A stretch of 64,000 bases of DNA from Daldinia sp. FL1419. Its lineage: Eukaryota; Ascomycota; Sordariomycetes; Xylariales; Hypoxylaceae. Made by a program: the position numbers and the translations under genes. Below are positions 1 to 12,520 of the stretch, piece after piece. Under the pieces are notes generated by a model, which was not told the DNA's origin, ran no database searches, and saw only the letters and a list, made by a program, of their open reading frames with translations. How positions within the stretch are numbered: position 1 is the first letter of the stretch; every line of letters begins with the position of its first letter. Location: assembly GCA_025201765.1 (NCBI GenBank), contig MU623344.1, positions 372,001 to 436,000 of the forward strand, written 5' to 3'.

Positions 1-258
1 CCGCCCCGTCGTCCCCGGAGCAAGACACACTTGCTCCTTAGATCTATCTGTCGTGTAGCGCAAACATAGGAGGACCGGTTGAGTACACCATATCAGACAA
101 GTTACGCGCATATATATCCTAGGCAGATAGAAAATATTGGGGGAGTTCCGAAAGAATCTCCAAAGTTAATCAAGCTTATCTTGAGACAATCGGCTCCAAG
201 AATGTCGCACATGCCTCGGGCCGGCCCGAAACACAGTTCTCCGTATAAGTTAAAGTGG

Positions 259-267
259 TATATAAAA
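259..267 (+). promoter_or_regulatory. TATA box of the dioxygenase gene
   Basis: The sequence TATATAAAA lies about 150 bp upstream of the ATG at 417, a plausible core-promoter position for a fungal gene. Pyrimidine-rich sequence, as often found in fungal leaders, follows between 300 and 410. The rest of 1-416 holds no supported gene. Confidence 0.5.
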
Positions 268-416
268 GGGAAAGGGGGTAACTGGCCCATCCCGGTTGTC
301 ACTTGCATCTCACCTTCAAACTTACCGGCCTACCTCTTACTTATTACTTGTCACTTATCACTCACCTTCCGTGTTTACTCACTTCCCTGATCTCACCCTT
401 GGGGACAAGAGTGATC

Positions 417-1569
417 ATGTCAGAAACCAAATACACCAAGCGCCCTATCCCACGCATCTCCCTGCGAGACTTCCCCTCCCGCATCGACGACATCACAGCC
501 GCTCTGCTCGCCGCCGCCGAAAGCAGCGGGTTCTTCACGCTCGTAGACCACGGGATCCCCCCATCCGCCATCGAAGCGCAATTTGCGCTCGCAGAATCCT
601 TCTTCTCGCTCCCGGACCCCACCAAGTCCCAGACTCCATTCTCCCCCTCCTCCAACACCGGCTGGGAGCGCGCCTCCCAGGTCCGGCCGAGCACGGGGGT
701 GCCCGACCAGAAGGAAAGCTTCCAGATGCAATTTGGTATGGCAGCGACGTCCTGGCCGCCCGGAGACGCGATTCCCGGGTTCCGCGCCGGGAGCTTAGAG
801 TTCATGCGCAGGGCGCAGGAGGTCAGCGAGAAGCTAATGGTGTGTTTTGCGCGGGGCCTCGGGTTCCCAGATAAGTATTTTGTGCAAGCGCACGATGTGA
901 AGCGGCCCGGGGCGCAGACGGTCCTGCGACTGCTAAAGTACTTTGCGTTGGACCCCGCGGCGCCGACGCCGGAGGGGTATTATCGCGCGGGCGCGCATGC
1001 GGACTGGGACTTCGTGACGCTGCTGTTCCAACGGCCCGGACAGGGAGGACTGGAGATATGCCCCGGGCGCGAGGCGTTTACCGAGTTTGGTCTAGGGGAC
1101 ACGTGGACGCCGGTTGAGCCTGTAGATGGCGAGATTGTGTGTAATATGTAAGTGTGTCCATCTTACTGACCCATTCGTATCTATCCCTTGATAGTTAAGT
1201 GGGCTAAATGCGAGGGACGGATATGTGTATACAATTGTGACGACTACTGGACGACGACTAACATGAAAAAGTGGCGACCTCCTGATGAGCTGGAGCGACG
1301 ACCGCTTCAAATCGACGTTCCACCGCGTTAAGACACCAACAAACCCGGCAGTCGATTACTATGGGACCCGGTACAGCATGGCGTATTTTAATCAGCCTAA
1401 TATAGACTGCGAGATCCAAGGGCCGCTGAAGAAGTACCCGATGGTGACGGGATCCGAGTTCACCAAGGCAGCCATGAAGCGCAACTACGAAACCCTACAA
1501 AAGACGAAGGCAGCGATAGCGGATAAAGCTAGACCAGATGGGGGAGACTTGGTAGCTGTTATAGCGTAA
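417..1569 (+). CDS. 2-oxoglutarate/Fe(II)-dependent dioxygenase (isopenicillin-N-synthase-like)
   Basis: Two exons, 417-1147 and 1272-1569, give 342 residues. The 124-bp intron starts GTAAGT, has a CTAAC branch point near 1258 and ends AAAAG. The N-terminal third fits the DIOX_N domain (PRISLRDF, then GFFTLVDHGIP). The C-terminal 2OG-FeII domain carries the iron triad H194, D196 (AGAHADWDF) and H261 (TFHRV), and the 2-oxoglutarate-binding R277-x-S279 (RYS). Such cytosolic enzymes oxidise small molecules using O2 and 2-oxoglutarate. The substrate cannot be told from the sequence. The family includes secondary-metabolism and detoxification enzymes, but no biosynthetic partner gene is visible here. 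An in-frame ATG at 303 would add 38 residues. The ATG at 417 is preferred because it starts the DIOX_N homology and lies downstream of the TATA box. Confidence 0.92.
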
Positions 1570-3376
1570 AGTGTAGTGTTAGTGTTGGGTGTATTTTGCT
1601 TTGGATGGAGCAAGGATATAAGAACAAATAATCAACACATCTGTCACGTACGACCATAGGATCTGGAGAACTCGGGATCCCGTCCGCTCTCCCATAGATA
1701 AGCCAGATACCGCCGGATCAGTAGTTGGGTCGGTGACGACCAGCGAATCCCCGGTGTTGTACGTTTTTATTTTTTGATGATATTTTTTGGTGTTTGGATT
1801 GTGGTTCTTATCCCTTTCTCATAGTCTTATACAGATGAGACATAGATGGTCCCTCACTTTACCTTATATGAATCAGACTTATATTAATTTTTGTTTTCTA
1901 AGACAATGTCTGTATGGCTAGCTTCGCGTTTATTATTCAAGGGAGCCAAGTGAAGCTTCATGAACGTAAAGTTCCACTTTGTACCGGCTGATATTGTATT
2001 TTACATTATTTGACCACTAAAAATAGATTCAGATTCTTAGTACGCGTTATTTGACCTTACACCATGTCAGCTGATTCGATTGATGTTATAGCGAATGTGT
2101 AAAAAAAAAAAATTTTAAAAATTTAAAAATTTTGCTCAAGCTCAAAAAGGGGTTTAAAAGATATGTTAGTCGCAACGCTAATGCCATAAGTTTCGTGAAT
2201 TTTCTAGTGTTTAACCTATATGGAGCTAACCGTTACTAAGAGGTTGTTATTACTGATAGGTAATATGGTAATCTAGGTATGTATTTCAGACGTAAAAAGT
2301 GTCGAGTTTATACTCTCGAAAACGTGTAAAATTACATTGGCTCTATCGAGACTTCCGATAACCTCAGTATACCCTCGCCATGGAATACCATTAGTACCTA
2401 AGGTACACACACCTTAAGCACACCTTGCTCATAACATGGTTTTACATCCCAATTACCAAGTCGCGATAATTTACAAGACAGCACTCGATCTTATAAACGA
2501 TTAAGAAGGCTAATAGCAAATCACGGCATCATTACTGTTACTGGGAAATCCCGGCCCCGTCAAATTAGATACGGACTCAAAACACTTATAGCGAAAGCAG
2601 TTTGCATTAAATTACCAGTCGCAAACTGAGTGTTCACTGCCAAAAAGGTAAAAGTTATGTAGCAACTGTAAACAAATCAATGCGGGAAGACATAGCGTCT
2701 CTAGCACTATCTAGCAGGTCCGGTCCATTAAAAAATGGGAGACCGAGATGATTGCTCTTCTGTTCCCAAGCAAGCAAAAATTATATACTCAAACAAGAAC
2801 CTAGAGGATGCCATGCTCGCACCTCTGGGTACCACGCGGGCTCCATATTATGACTAGTAGAATAGTCCTGCCGGCAATGCCAATGAAGAATCAATAAAGA
2901 ATTTTTGTCAACGCCTGCTTGCCTTCCTGCCTGGGCTTGCTTGCTTTACCTGCCTGCCATGCCGTCCTGTCCTGTCCTGTCCTGTCCTGTCCTGCCCTCC
3001 CAGGACTGTACGCCTGAACTCATGCCGGAAAATCGCAATTGCCTGATGCCAAATTCTCGCCGATTAGGCTGAGAGTTGAGTAAAAAATCATTGTAAAGAA
3101 GCAAAGTTTGTCGAACACAAAGAAAACGTCGCGAATCTGAATGAATCATAAAGTTCGTAGGCCACGTTTGACGTCGTAAATCACGGCGCATCGATGCCGG
3201 CTTATTAGCTGATTAGGTATCAACCTGCATCGGTAAAATCAATAACGACAGCGAGATCTCTATACGAACTTGCAGAATCCCAAGTCGTCCAGCCGCGTCC
3301 ACTATTACTCTAGGACGTATTGAGACCATGGTCGGGTATTATTGCAGAAGTAACTCCGACTGAGGGATCGCGAGAA
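1570..3376. other. Intergenic region, no supported gene
   Basis: The terminator side of the dioxygenase faces the 3' end of the cyclin gene (convergent genes). The stretch 2080-2700 is AT-rich, with a near-palindromic A/T tract at 2101-2134. No reading frame of protein-like composition is present. A pentanucleotide repeat lies at 2965-2994. Confidence 0.7.
2965..2994. repeat. Microsatellite, (TCCTG)n
   Basis: About six head-to-tail copies of TCCTG, preceded by about 50 bp of related CCTGCCTG/CTTGCTTG sequence from 2911. Confidence 0.9.
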
Positions 3377-5776
3377 TTAACCTAAGATGGGAAGTGGCAT
3401 CGATACGGCACATCCTTGATGTACCTCGTTGGTCGATGCGTTGAACACATGGGGATAGCCGTGTTGAAACGGAAGGCGGAAACCTTTCATGATCTGTTCT
3501 TCGACAAATATGGATGCGCGCTTGAAAACCCGAGTTGCGTATTTCTCAAAGACAACCCGATGATGTTTACGGGCAATTCGGCAGCAGTTAAGCATCAGTG
3601 CGATGAGCGGCTTCAACTGGTCGAAGGTATAGCCAGAATAGTGGACATGCTCAGGTGTCTGAGTCAAGTTAGAAAAAGGAATACGATAGAAAAAAGAAAG
3701 AAAAAAAACCGGAAACTTACCCAGTTGCCTTTGCCCAAAATCATACGCGAAAGGCATTGGGCTCCAGCGGCTACATAGCTTGGAGGACAGGAAACGAAGC
3801 GCTCGTCCATAACGGTAACCTCGAGGAAGTACTTGGCTACGGTTCGAATCTCACTGTCGTAGTCGTCCGCTTTGCTGATACGTCGCAAGAAGCTCATCGG
3901 ACCAGGCCAGCCTAGTGCAAAGTTGAGCATGGTAAGCATGAAACGCTCAGCCTTGAGGACCTCCTCCGTGGAATAACCACCGTCGACCATATAGACGATT
4001 TCTCCTACTGAGGGGCAGTTGATTTCTTCATACTTCGCGGCGAGAAGAAGGGCAGTCGCGCCGACGAGTTGGAGCTTTCCTATGGAGACAATTTTAACCG
4101 AAAGGAATCGATCGATGTAGTTGACGGCCAAGAAGAGCGTTTCCGGGAGAAGTTGGAAGCGGGTGTGTACTTGAATGACCCAATCCATAAGAACGGCTCG
4201 CATAGACCACTTGATCTCAGTCTGGATATCCATGTAATGAGGCTTGGGCAATAGATCCCTCTATAGATGGGAAAATTAGTAAGATTCTGTGTTACCCTGG
4301 TCATGTAGGTTCCCTTACCTCAACTTCTTTCATGTAAGAAAAAATCTCCTCTCCATACTCGGTCACCATGCTGATGTCCCAATCTTCTTCGTCCTGAACC
4401 TCGCTGTTCATCTTTCTAGCAACGATATCCTTGGCGGTTGCAATTTCAGCAGCGGCCCTCTTAGTGACCTTAGGGGGTACTATGGCAGTAGTCACGCCAC
4501 CCGTCGTGTTGTCTCGGCCGGAATGAGCTGTAGTATAGCCCTGATCGTCGTAATAATCCTCGTCCTCGTAATCAGACACGTCGGCCGGGATGTGACGGGC
4601 AGTGAATTCGCCGGAGTAGAATCGCTCGTGGTAGTGAGAATATCCAGCCTGATCAACAGTGACGGGTAGATCCTCTTCATCCGTGTCAAGAGCAGGAGAA
4701 ACCCAACCAGTCTGATGGTTCGACAATCCGACCCCCAATTCTCGAATCACTTCCTTCTCCGACTCTACTATAGAACTCTTTCCACTTGGAAGCTCTTCAA
4801 CGGCGTCGAGATAAACGGCCTTGGTGATCTCTTCCTCAATTTGACGACTGATGGACAAGTTATTCTTTTGGGACTCTCTTTTAGGGTCCTCTTCGAGATG
4901 AGATTCTCGTTCGCGGCTTTCCAATGGCAACTGCTCTGACGATTTGGCAGTCCAATCTTTCGATTCAAATTGCGGCCGAGTACTATATTTGACCGTAATA
5001 GCAGCTCGGTTTGCTTTCTCTAGTTTAGGCTGTGTATCAATTTCCTTCTCTGGTTGACTATCGTTGAAAACCTTGAGAGTTTGGCCTCTCTTCTTTATAG
5101 GCTGCTGCGACTGCTGCTTTAAGACAGGTGCCGGCTCATTAGCTACAGATCGAAGTTGGTTCATCGAAATAGAAGGGACTAGAGATTTAGGAAGTCGCTG
5201 TGCTGGTCGTAGAAAGGCATCCTTCGAAGAGTTTTGGTTTCGATTCTCCTGATCTCTAGCAACTGCTCCCAAAAAGACGCCATTTTGCTTTAGAGGTGGC
5301 ATTTGCGAATTAGACGTTGCAGGTTTCGCCCAGTTGTCTGAGTCAGTCTGGGGAATGGACTTAAGCGCAAGCTTAGGTAAGGCACCTGTGGTAAACATGG
5401 TATTCACAAGGTTGCTGGTGGACTTGTGGCGCTGATGAATAGCTTTGTTGTCCGTCGGAGGGATGTTCTCGTCGTTCCGGTTGCTGTTGCTCGAAGCATG
5501 GACGAAACGAGAAGGCTATAAAGGTTGAATTGGAAGTCAGCATTGGTCAAGAAAAATGTAATGATTCACAAGCATAAAATAGCTGTGACATGAAATATTT
5601 CTAAAAACCAGGTTGAGGATCGAAATTGGGTATACATGTAAGGTCATAGGGTTGAACGTAAGAAGCAATTGTAAGGTGAGATAGTTTTGGCCGTTCAACA
5701 GGAACGACAGATTGCGGAGGTAAACAGATCAGGCACAGTGGAGACGGGGAAAACGAAAACTTACCCTGGCATCCAT
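3377..5776 (-). CDS. B-type (mitotic) cyclin, Clb3/Clb4 class
   Basis: Four exons on the minus strand: 5776-5765, 5515-4319, 4260-3721 and 3658-3377, giving 676 residues. All introns are phase 0 (249, 58 and 62 bp). The first exon codes only for Met-Asp-Ala-Arg. Residues 5-403 are low-complexity and acidic, with NDENIPP near the start. The cyclin box begins at about residue 404 and carries the B-type signature KWSMRAVLMDWVIQVH, then NYIDRFLS and KYEEINCPSV. The C-terminal cyclin fold contains GWPGPMSFLRRISKADDYD. The INCPSV and GWPGPM blocks resemble budding-yeast Clb3/Clb4 more than NimE/Cdc13. The protein would activate Cdk1 in the nucleus during S/G2/M. The N-terminal region is longer than in typical B cyclins. 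I see no canonical RxALxxxxN destruction box; the nearest match is RELGVGLSN at residue 262. Confidence 0.93.
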
Positions 5777-8660
5777 GGTCTCCGAATTTGCGTAGGGATT
5801 ATACCCTAATGGTCTGATCTCGAAACGTAACGAAAGGGGGAAAAGCAGAGAAAAAAAAAAAAAAGATAGAGCTTTGGCCCAGGACCTCAGCCCAGGAATA
5901 TTAGGATGTATAGGATTAGTCAAGGACGATTACGCCCAAGGGAAATCAAAAGTGACGAATATTTTGAAGCGTTCTCTAGGAATTGGATGCACGTAGAGTG
6001 GAGTCCTACAGCAAAAAGATTAGTCTAACCAAGCTGAATATGAACATGAGGAAACATGAGGTTGGTATGTTGATATGTTGGTATGCAGTATTTTGGTTGA
6101 ATGTTTTTCTCGCGTATATGCAGTAGCATGGGTAAGAGGATGGGATCAAAGCTGCAAGTAATTAAACTTGTTGAAGCTTTGAATCAAAGCTAAGGCCAGC
6201 TGACAAACCGTTGCCTGGTAGCTTTCATAGCTACCCGACGGCTCACTGACAACTGCGCATAAGCTAGTCATAGTGGACTGCGGGCCGACAGAGAGCTGCG
6301 ATACACCTGCAAGAAAAGGGCTGATCGTGTGGGGATACGTACCTTTTATTGTCCCAGAATTAATATTTGTTTTTGGACCAAACTAAGCCCGTTTTAATAC
6401 CTCTTCCCGATGATCGCCAGGTAAAAAAAATAAAACACCACCACGTTTATGATGACCACTGTTTATTCCCAATATAGTAGAGCAAGATGATGGTGGTGGT
6501 TGGGCGGGGATGAAGTAAGTCTTCACATCTACCGGACGAAAGGTGTGGGCGGCGATTGGTTTAGAAAGGTGTAAATGAATCAATAGAAGATTCACGCCGT
6601 TGTCAATGCGAAAGTCAAGTTTGAGATTTAGTTTGTACTAGGAAGGAACCTTGGGAAATCGGCGACAAGTAAGAAAGCCTAACGGTAGGTAATTGTCGAG
6701 TCAATAGGCTGTGAAGTACGTTGTTATGTTGATGCCGATGAAAGAACAAGATTGGACACCGGTAGTAGCTGCCGGCGCACTGTCGAATCAAAAGAATCGC
6801 CGTTGCTGCCAGCTTTGAATGGGCAAAGAGTCCTAGGCTTGGTGACAGAAAGACGTCGCAGCATTGACACTTGTCGAAGGTTGAAAAAAAAAAGTTTCAA
6901 GAGATGAAAAGGTTTGCTGCCTTCGCAAAAGGAATTGTGAAAGAGGAATCTCTTCGTTTTGGGTTGGCCGGCGAAGAAAAGATTAAAAGATCGACGGCGA
7001 GTTCGATTTGTTGTTGTTGACTTTTCCAATTGAAAGGGCTGAAAGATTGTTGTAAGCTTCCATTGATGGCGCAAAGGTAAAACCGTAAGGTACGCAAGAT
7101 ACGTACATGCCCAAATAGGAAATTAGCACAAAGGTACGTACCTACTACCGCGGGAAGCTGTGGGGAAATAAATCAAAATAAACAAACCGTGAAGGTGCAT
7201 TAAGCCTACCATCCCTGTCTTAATTCCTGCCCGTTGCCCAGGTCAAATCGAGTCGGTACCTAGCAACCTGTGACACCTTGACGGCGCACTGACAGATGAC
7301 TCAGTTTACCTCCCTGCAACTAAGGTAAGTTCAAAGGTAAGAGGAGGTACCTAGGTACCTAGCTATCTGAATGGGGCAACTACGGTCCTAGTATATTCCG
7401 ATTTCTACCTTAGGTCCATCCAATCCATGTGTCCATTCCTGAGGCACCCCACCTGAATCTCATAGTGGTACGGGAGTACCTGCCTAAGGAAAAACTTTCG
7501 CCTGGAAAATATTAGTGGTCAATGCTTCTTTTAAAAGAGCAATGACGTATCATCTTGCATTATCGCGTCTCCCATTCACTTAGTTTCATTCTGACTTTTG
7601 GGAAAAACGGCGGTAGTTTGCTAGTTACAACCTATTTTCACTCCACTTTCCTTGCAAATGTTTCTATAAATCGTATTTTGCTTCCTTGTAATCATGCGCA
7701 AACTTCTTTTTTCGATCGGGTTTGCGCACGGCCGATTTCGGATTTTGAGCTCTAAGCGCGATCTTTCTCGAGATGATATCGCGAGCGCAACTCGAAATCA
7801 CGTGATTTTGAAGTATTCTCTGTCTTCACTTTTACCAACGACAATCTTTCCGCTCTGAAGCACCCTCTGGGGAACGGGTTTGCTCCTATGCCTATTAGGA
7901 GTGTTGTATTTGGTTATGCGACACAGTTTTTGTGTTTTTTGAATCTCGTTTAGTGCCTTTGAGCCTGCGCTCAATCATATGCCTCCAGGTGGCGCAAATC
8001 GTCTGACTGGATGGAGCAGCCCAGGGAGCAAAGAAAAAAAAAGAAAAAAAAAGCCCTGACTTACTACTAACTTTTACTTGATAGCTTAATGCGATTTAAT
8101 AGGAATTTATAGATAACAATTATGCGAATAATACTGGCCACTATTTTCTTGCGCGACCCGGGTTCTCTATCTCTCCCTCTTTCTAGTACTCAAAAAACCC
8201 TTGACTGCGGTCTGGAACGAATATCGGAATACGACATCTCACATTCGGCCGTGGTTGGATAGCACCCCTCCCTTAAGAGCTATTCGGCCACGGTACTAGA
8301 TAGGCCGGAACCTGGAATTATCGACTATCACGCAGGATACTAGACTATAATGGTACGCATGTCTAGTTGTCGTCCAAATAGGTCGACTATTTAGTACGCC
8401 CTATAACGTTATGGCGATCATATATGGACCAAACATATACGAACGTACATCTATAACACGATGGCTAAGTCAAGTCTGGACGACGTCTTACGTCGCCTCA
8501 ATGATGTGACATGCATGCGCATCATGCCGCTTCCCTCAAACCATTGCATGAGCACGAGAAAACAGCCGCACAAAAGTCGCATCTATTTTTCGATTGGACG
8601 AAGCTGACTACGAAACCCTAACGGTGAATATATAGATATAAAATATTGAAGCGACGAGAG

Positions 8661-8681
8661 CCAAGATAGGCCAAGATAGGG
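8661..8681 (+). repeat. Short direct repeat, GCCAAGATAG
   Basis: Two adjacent copies of an 11-bp unit (GCCAAGATAGG). No function is apparent. Confidence 0.6.
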
Positions 8682-9292
8682 GAACGCGGTTCGATGGGAA
8701 TTCACGATGACGAGACTCGTTGCAAGGGTGTAACACGCACGGAAATACCGAAGGCTAAGTTATACCTTGTAAATCAGTGCCCAGATGGTCAGCGCTGGGG
8801 TTTATTGCACTGTACTGGAAACCATAACATCATATCCTCCAATGGTGCTCTGTTTCCCTTAATTAAGTTGTCAATCTATCTGATTGGGGAGAAGAGAGAA
8901 CCCATATTATCGTGGCGACATGCGGAGGTTGGCGAAGAAAAAAAATTACTCGCTTTCCTGCTTGGCTAATAAATAAGTTGTCGCAGTTGATATGACGAAC
9001 TCCGATGTCGATCCCGCTGGCATCCTCAATTCTTACCCCTTCTTTGCCTGCTTGTAGGGTCCGTCTGCTGCCTATCTTGCGCACGCACCGGCGGAATACC
9101 CCAGGATTCAGGATCAGAGTTGACCAGTTCAAGACGGGGAAAAAAAGACCGCAGACAGAATCTCTCAGTAAGTGCGGTGTAGATCAACAACACAGACCGA
9201 AAGGAAAAAGTAGACCACGATTTCTGATAGGCTTGAAAGCCCATTGGACGCTTGTGGTTCGATCTATCATAAGCGGTCAAGATAAAGAAGAC

Positions 9293-9484
9293 GGGGGGGG
9301 GGGGGGGGGGGGCAAAAAACCCCCGGCACCCCCGACTATAGATATATCAAAATGTGTTAAAAAAAATAAAACCCCAAAAAAAAAAAAAAAAAAAAACACN
9401 NNNNNNNNNCTCCCCGTGCTCCTCCCTCGCCCCACCCCCCCCGGCCCCGGGCGCCGGGCCCCCCCCCCCCCCCCCCCCCCCCCC
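9293..9484. other. Assembly gap flanked by homopolymer runs
   Basis: Ten N bases occupy 9400-9409. They are surrounded by a run of 20 G (9293-9312), a run of 21 A (9376-9396) and a run of about 26 C (9459-9484), with further C/G blocks at 9431-9460. The consensus is unreliable here, and any frame crossing it is meaningless. Confidence 0.95.
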
Positions 9485-9557
9485 ACTAAACCCAGCAGGC
9501 AGCCTAGTCTAGGTATCGTACATATTGTCGTACCTAGCTTAACCCAGCAAAGGCAAA

Positions 9558-9585
9558 ACAGCAAGACAGCAAGACAGCAAGACAA
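9558..9585 (+). repeat. Short tandem repeat, (ACAGCAAG)n
   Basis: About three copies of an ACAGCAAG-type unit lie just right of the assembly gap. Confidence 0.7.
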
Positions 9586-11771
9586 GCATTGGAGTAAAAA
9601 AGAGAGAGGCTAGAGGCTAAGGCTACCTAGGCGGAGGCTAGATGCGAGAGATAGAAGAAGGTATGTATGTATGCGCGCGCCGTCTCGGAATCTTGCGATT
9701 CTTTCTTATTCGGAGGCTATCAACTGAGGGGAAGGACAGCGAGGGGAACATAAGGATGTAGCCCTGAAACCCAAAAGATAGGGCCGCGACCCGGCGACCC
9801 TGGCTAGTTTCCTCTTTTTGTTGTTGTTGTTTGTTTTCATTTTTCGAAAATAGAGGGAGGTCGAAGCTTCGAATAGGCGAACGAACAGTTTTTTGGAGAA
9901 GTCGTGGATGTTTATTATGTTACTATGTACGACGTCCTTCAACAACCAACCATGTTCGATTCTGGCGCGTGGAGAAACCAAGTTGTTGGACGATCCGCAG
10001 GTTGCGCCCAAAGGGTAGTCCGCGCTTTTTTTCTTTGGGCTTGGCTGCGCAAGAAGGTTCTTTTGCATAGTACTGTAGTACTTATTTTTTACCCAGCTTA
10101 TCCAGGCTTACCCAGGCTTACCAGCTTGTTAATGCTTGGTTGAAAGGATCTGGGCTGTCAGAAGCTGCTAGGTTAGTATTCCCAGGGTCTGATTCGATCC
10201 AAGTGGATGAAACTGGTCGCCAGCGCATACCATCTGTCGAACTCCAGTCTCCATTCTCCATTCTCTCCAGTCTCCAATACTTTCTACGTGTATAACTAGG
10301 TATACTATATCTTACATACTTAGTAGGTAGTTTAGGTACCTAACGTATGTCTACGGGCTCGGCATGTCTATTGGATATGTATACGTATATACGTATATAC
10401 GTGTAATACCTCTTTTCCCTTTTCATGCGAATTAACAACAGTGGCCTTTGCCTTTTCAGGCCGGTATTCGGTAGCGTGTGGGTTTTTTTTTCCTACGATG
10501 GTATGTACATAGTTAGTATTTGTCCAACCCTCCGAGAATCCACAGTGTGCCACTCGCTTCGATTTTTTAGTCCTAACTTGAAGGTCCTTGGACTTCTCTT
10601 CCTAGTACGTATTGTTGTAGTTGGTTAACTGCCCGGTAGGTTTTTATTTGGCGGTACAGTACTTCTCTACTATGTACTAAAGACCGTTGCCCACCTCGTT
10701 TCCTGATTGCTGCGCAAATCTCTACCTCCGAAACGCCGTGGCCATACCGAAGCGGTTAAACATAGAACGAGCATGGGGCCGAATCCCAATACTTCTTTTC
10801 CATCGGACGACAGGTAGGTACCTAACATGGTCATACATAGTAAGAGAATATGACAAGCTTCCTGGGTCGTCCATCAAGGCCCTTGAAAGTCCTTCTTTCT
10901 TTCCCTTTTGCTTTTTATTCCTCATTTTCCTTTAGATGCCGACCATCTCTCTAACCTAGTTGAATTGCGAATTCTAGACGCAGCTTTTTCCGTCTTGCGC
11001 CCACTCACACTACTGCGTAGAGCGACCCTCAGGTATCCTCTAGATGGGTCTGGGGACTACTCCGAGTGGTCGTCATGTCTATCTACTGCGTACGTACCCT
11101 ACCAGTTTTGCTGGGCCATATCCCTGCTCTCAGACAAACTGGCGCATCTTAGGGAGCCACGCTATTGGCTGGATAGGCTGTCAACTTGCCCGCTTTGCTC
11201 ACCTCAACTCGCATACGACGAGGTTTCGTTTGCGCCCACGAACTACGTCCACGGAGCCGATAGATCAGCTGGGCACATGACAAGCGATCGTTTAGATAGT
11301 CTCATTTTGAGCTGCGCTTTCGCGCGACATCTTATAAAAGATGTAGGGTCAAAAAGTTTGATACGAGATGCGATGCGCTGAATAAGTTACCTAACCTAGG
11401 TTATATACCTACCTATGTAAGTAGGGGGGGGGGATTCGAAGTGATGCGCAAAAGCGCCAATGGCTCCTTTTTTTTTTTACTTCGAAGCTCGAGCCTCAAA
11501 ATGTGACGTCTACTCTTGTTAGTGCGAGAGACGCTTTAGACAACGGCGGGCGCATAGCCCCTTAAGTAGCGTCTAGCTTGAATCGCATAGAACGGCGCAA
11601 AAGCGCAAATATTGAGAATAGTAAGTAAGCTTTGGTAAACGCCGTAAAGGAATCATCCGACGAGTATCTTCTCCTAGAACATGAAGGATCATATAATTGC
11701 GCCAACTTTAAGTGAGATACACCTTCTGTGTGGGCTATGCGTAGGTACGTACGGTCCTTGCGGTGTAAGAT

Positions 11772-11886
11772 GGAAGTGAGTGTGAGTGTGAGTACATAGA
11801 TAGGTATGTATGTATGTAGGTAGGTATGTAGGTATGTAGGTATGTATGTGTATGTGTGTGTTGTGTGTGTATGCGCGCGTGTGTGC
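11772..11886. repeat. Compound microsatellite (GTAT/GTAG/TG)
   Basis: The run passes from GTGAGTGTGAGT through GTATGTATGTAGGTAG blocks to TGTGTGTGTATG. It is stop-free on the minus strand for this reason only. Confidence 0.9.
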
Positions 11887-12466
11887 CTGGATCGAGAAGA
11901 AGACTGGCCGGGTGATTCCGCAACCCGCAACCTAGTTACCTCCTTACAACTTACATACATCTATCTCTATTGAGGGTCTCGATTTGAGGCATCTTGTTTT
12001 TCTTGTTACGATCTGTAGCCCGGTAGGTAAGGTATCTGACCTGCCGGAAGTGCGCAATTTGGGCTGTGCATTTACGGGATCTCAAGGCAGGTAATTCCTA
12101 GTTTCGACGTTGTAATGCGTAAATTCAGGGACGTGTTTGCATTCGCCTCTATTTTTCTAGTTACTCTCTTTTTAAGACTTACATAAATTCTGAGACAAGG
12201 CAACTGAGAAACGTAGATCTACTTTTTTTTTCGCCCCCCTCCTCCACTCCATCAACCCATGTAAAGTAATTAAGATGAGCAGGATACTAATAAATAGGTA
12301 GATTTCAAGTTATTTCAAGTTACATAGAATAGGTACTTACCTAGGTACCTACTTGGACATGGCTTTACCATAAGTATCATATATAGACTAACCAACTACC
12401 ACCTAATATTAAACGATGGAGCTTACAGAGCCATAGAAAATAGAATCTGAACAAAATAACAATTTT

Positions 12467-12520
12467 AGAAATAGAAATAGAAATAGAAATAGAAAAAAAA
12501 AAAAAAAAAAAAAAAAAAAA
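12467..12520. repeat. (AGAAAT)n followed by a poly-A run
   Basis: About four copies of a 6-bp AGAAAT unit run into 28 consecutive A bases. This may be a decayed retroelement tail or simple slippage; no element body is recognisable upstream. Confidence 0.8.

Noticed and set aside
9005..9613. A 202-codon open frame and its antisense partner crossing the N gap
   Set aside because: They run through Ns and G, A and C homopolymers, so the frame is not real sequence.
11562..11960. 132-codon minus-strand frame over the GTAT/TG microsatellite
   Set aside because: The Thr/His/Tyr repeats come from the microsatellite itself.
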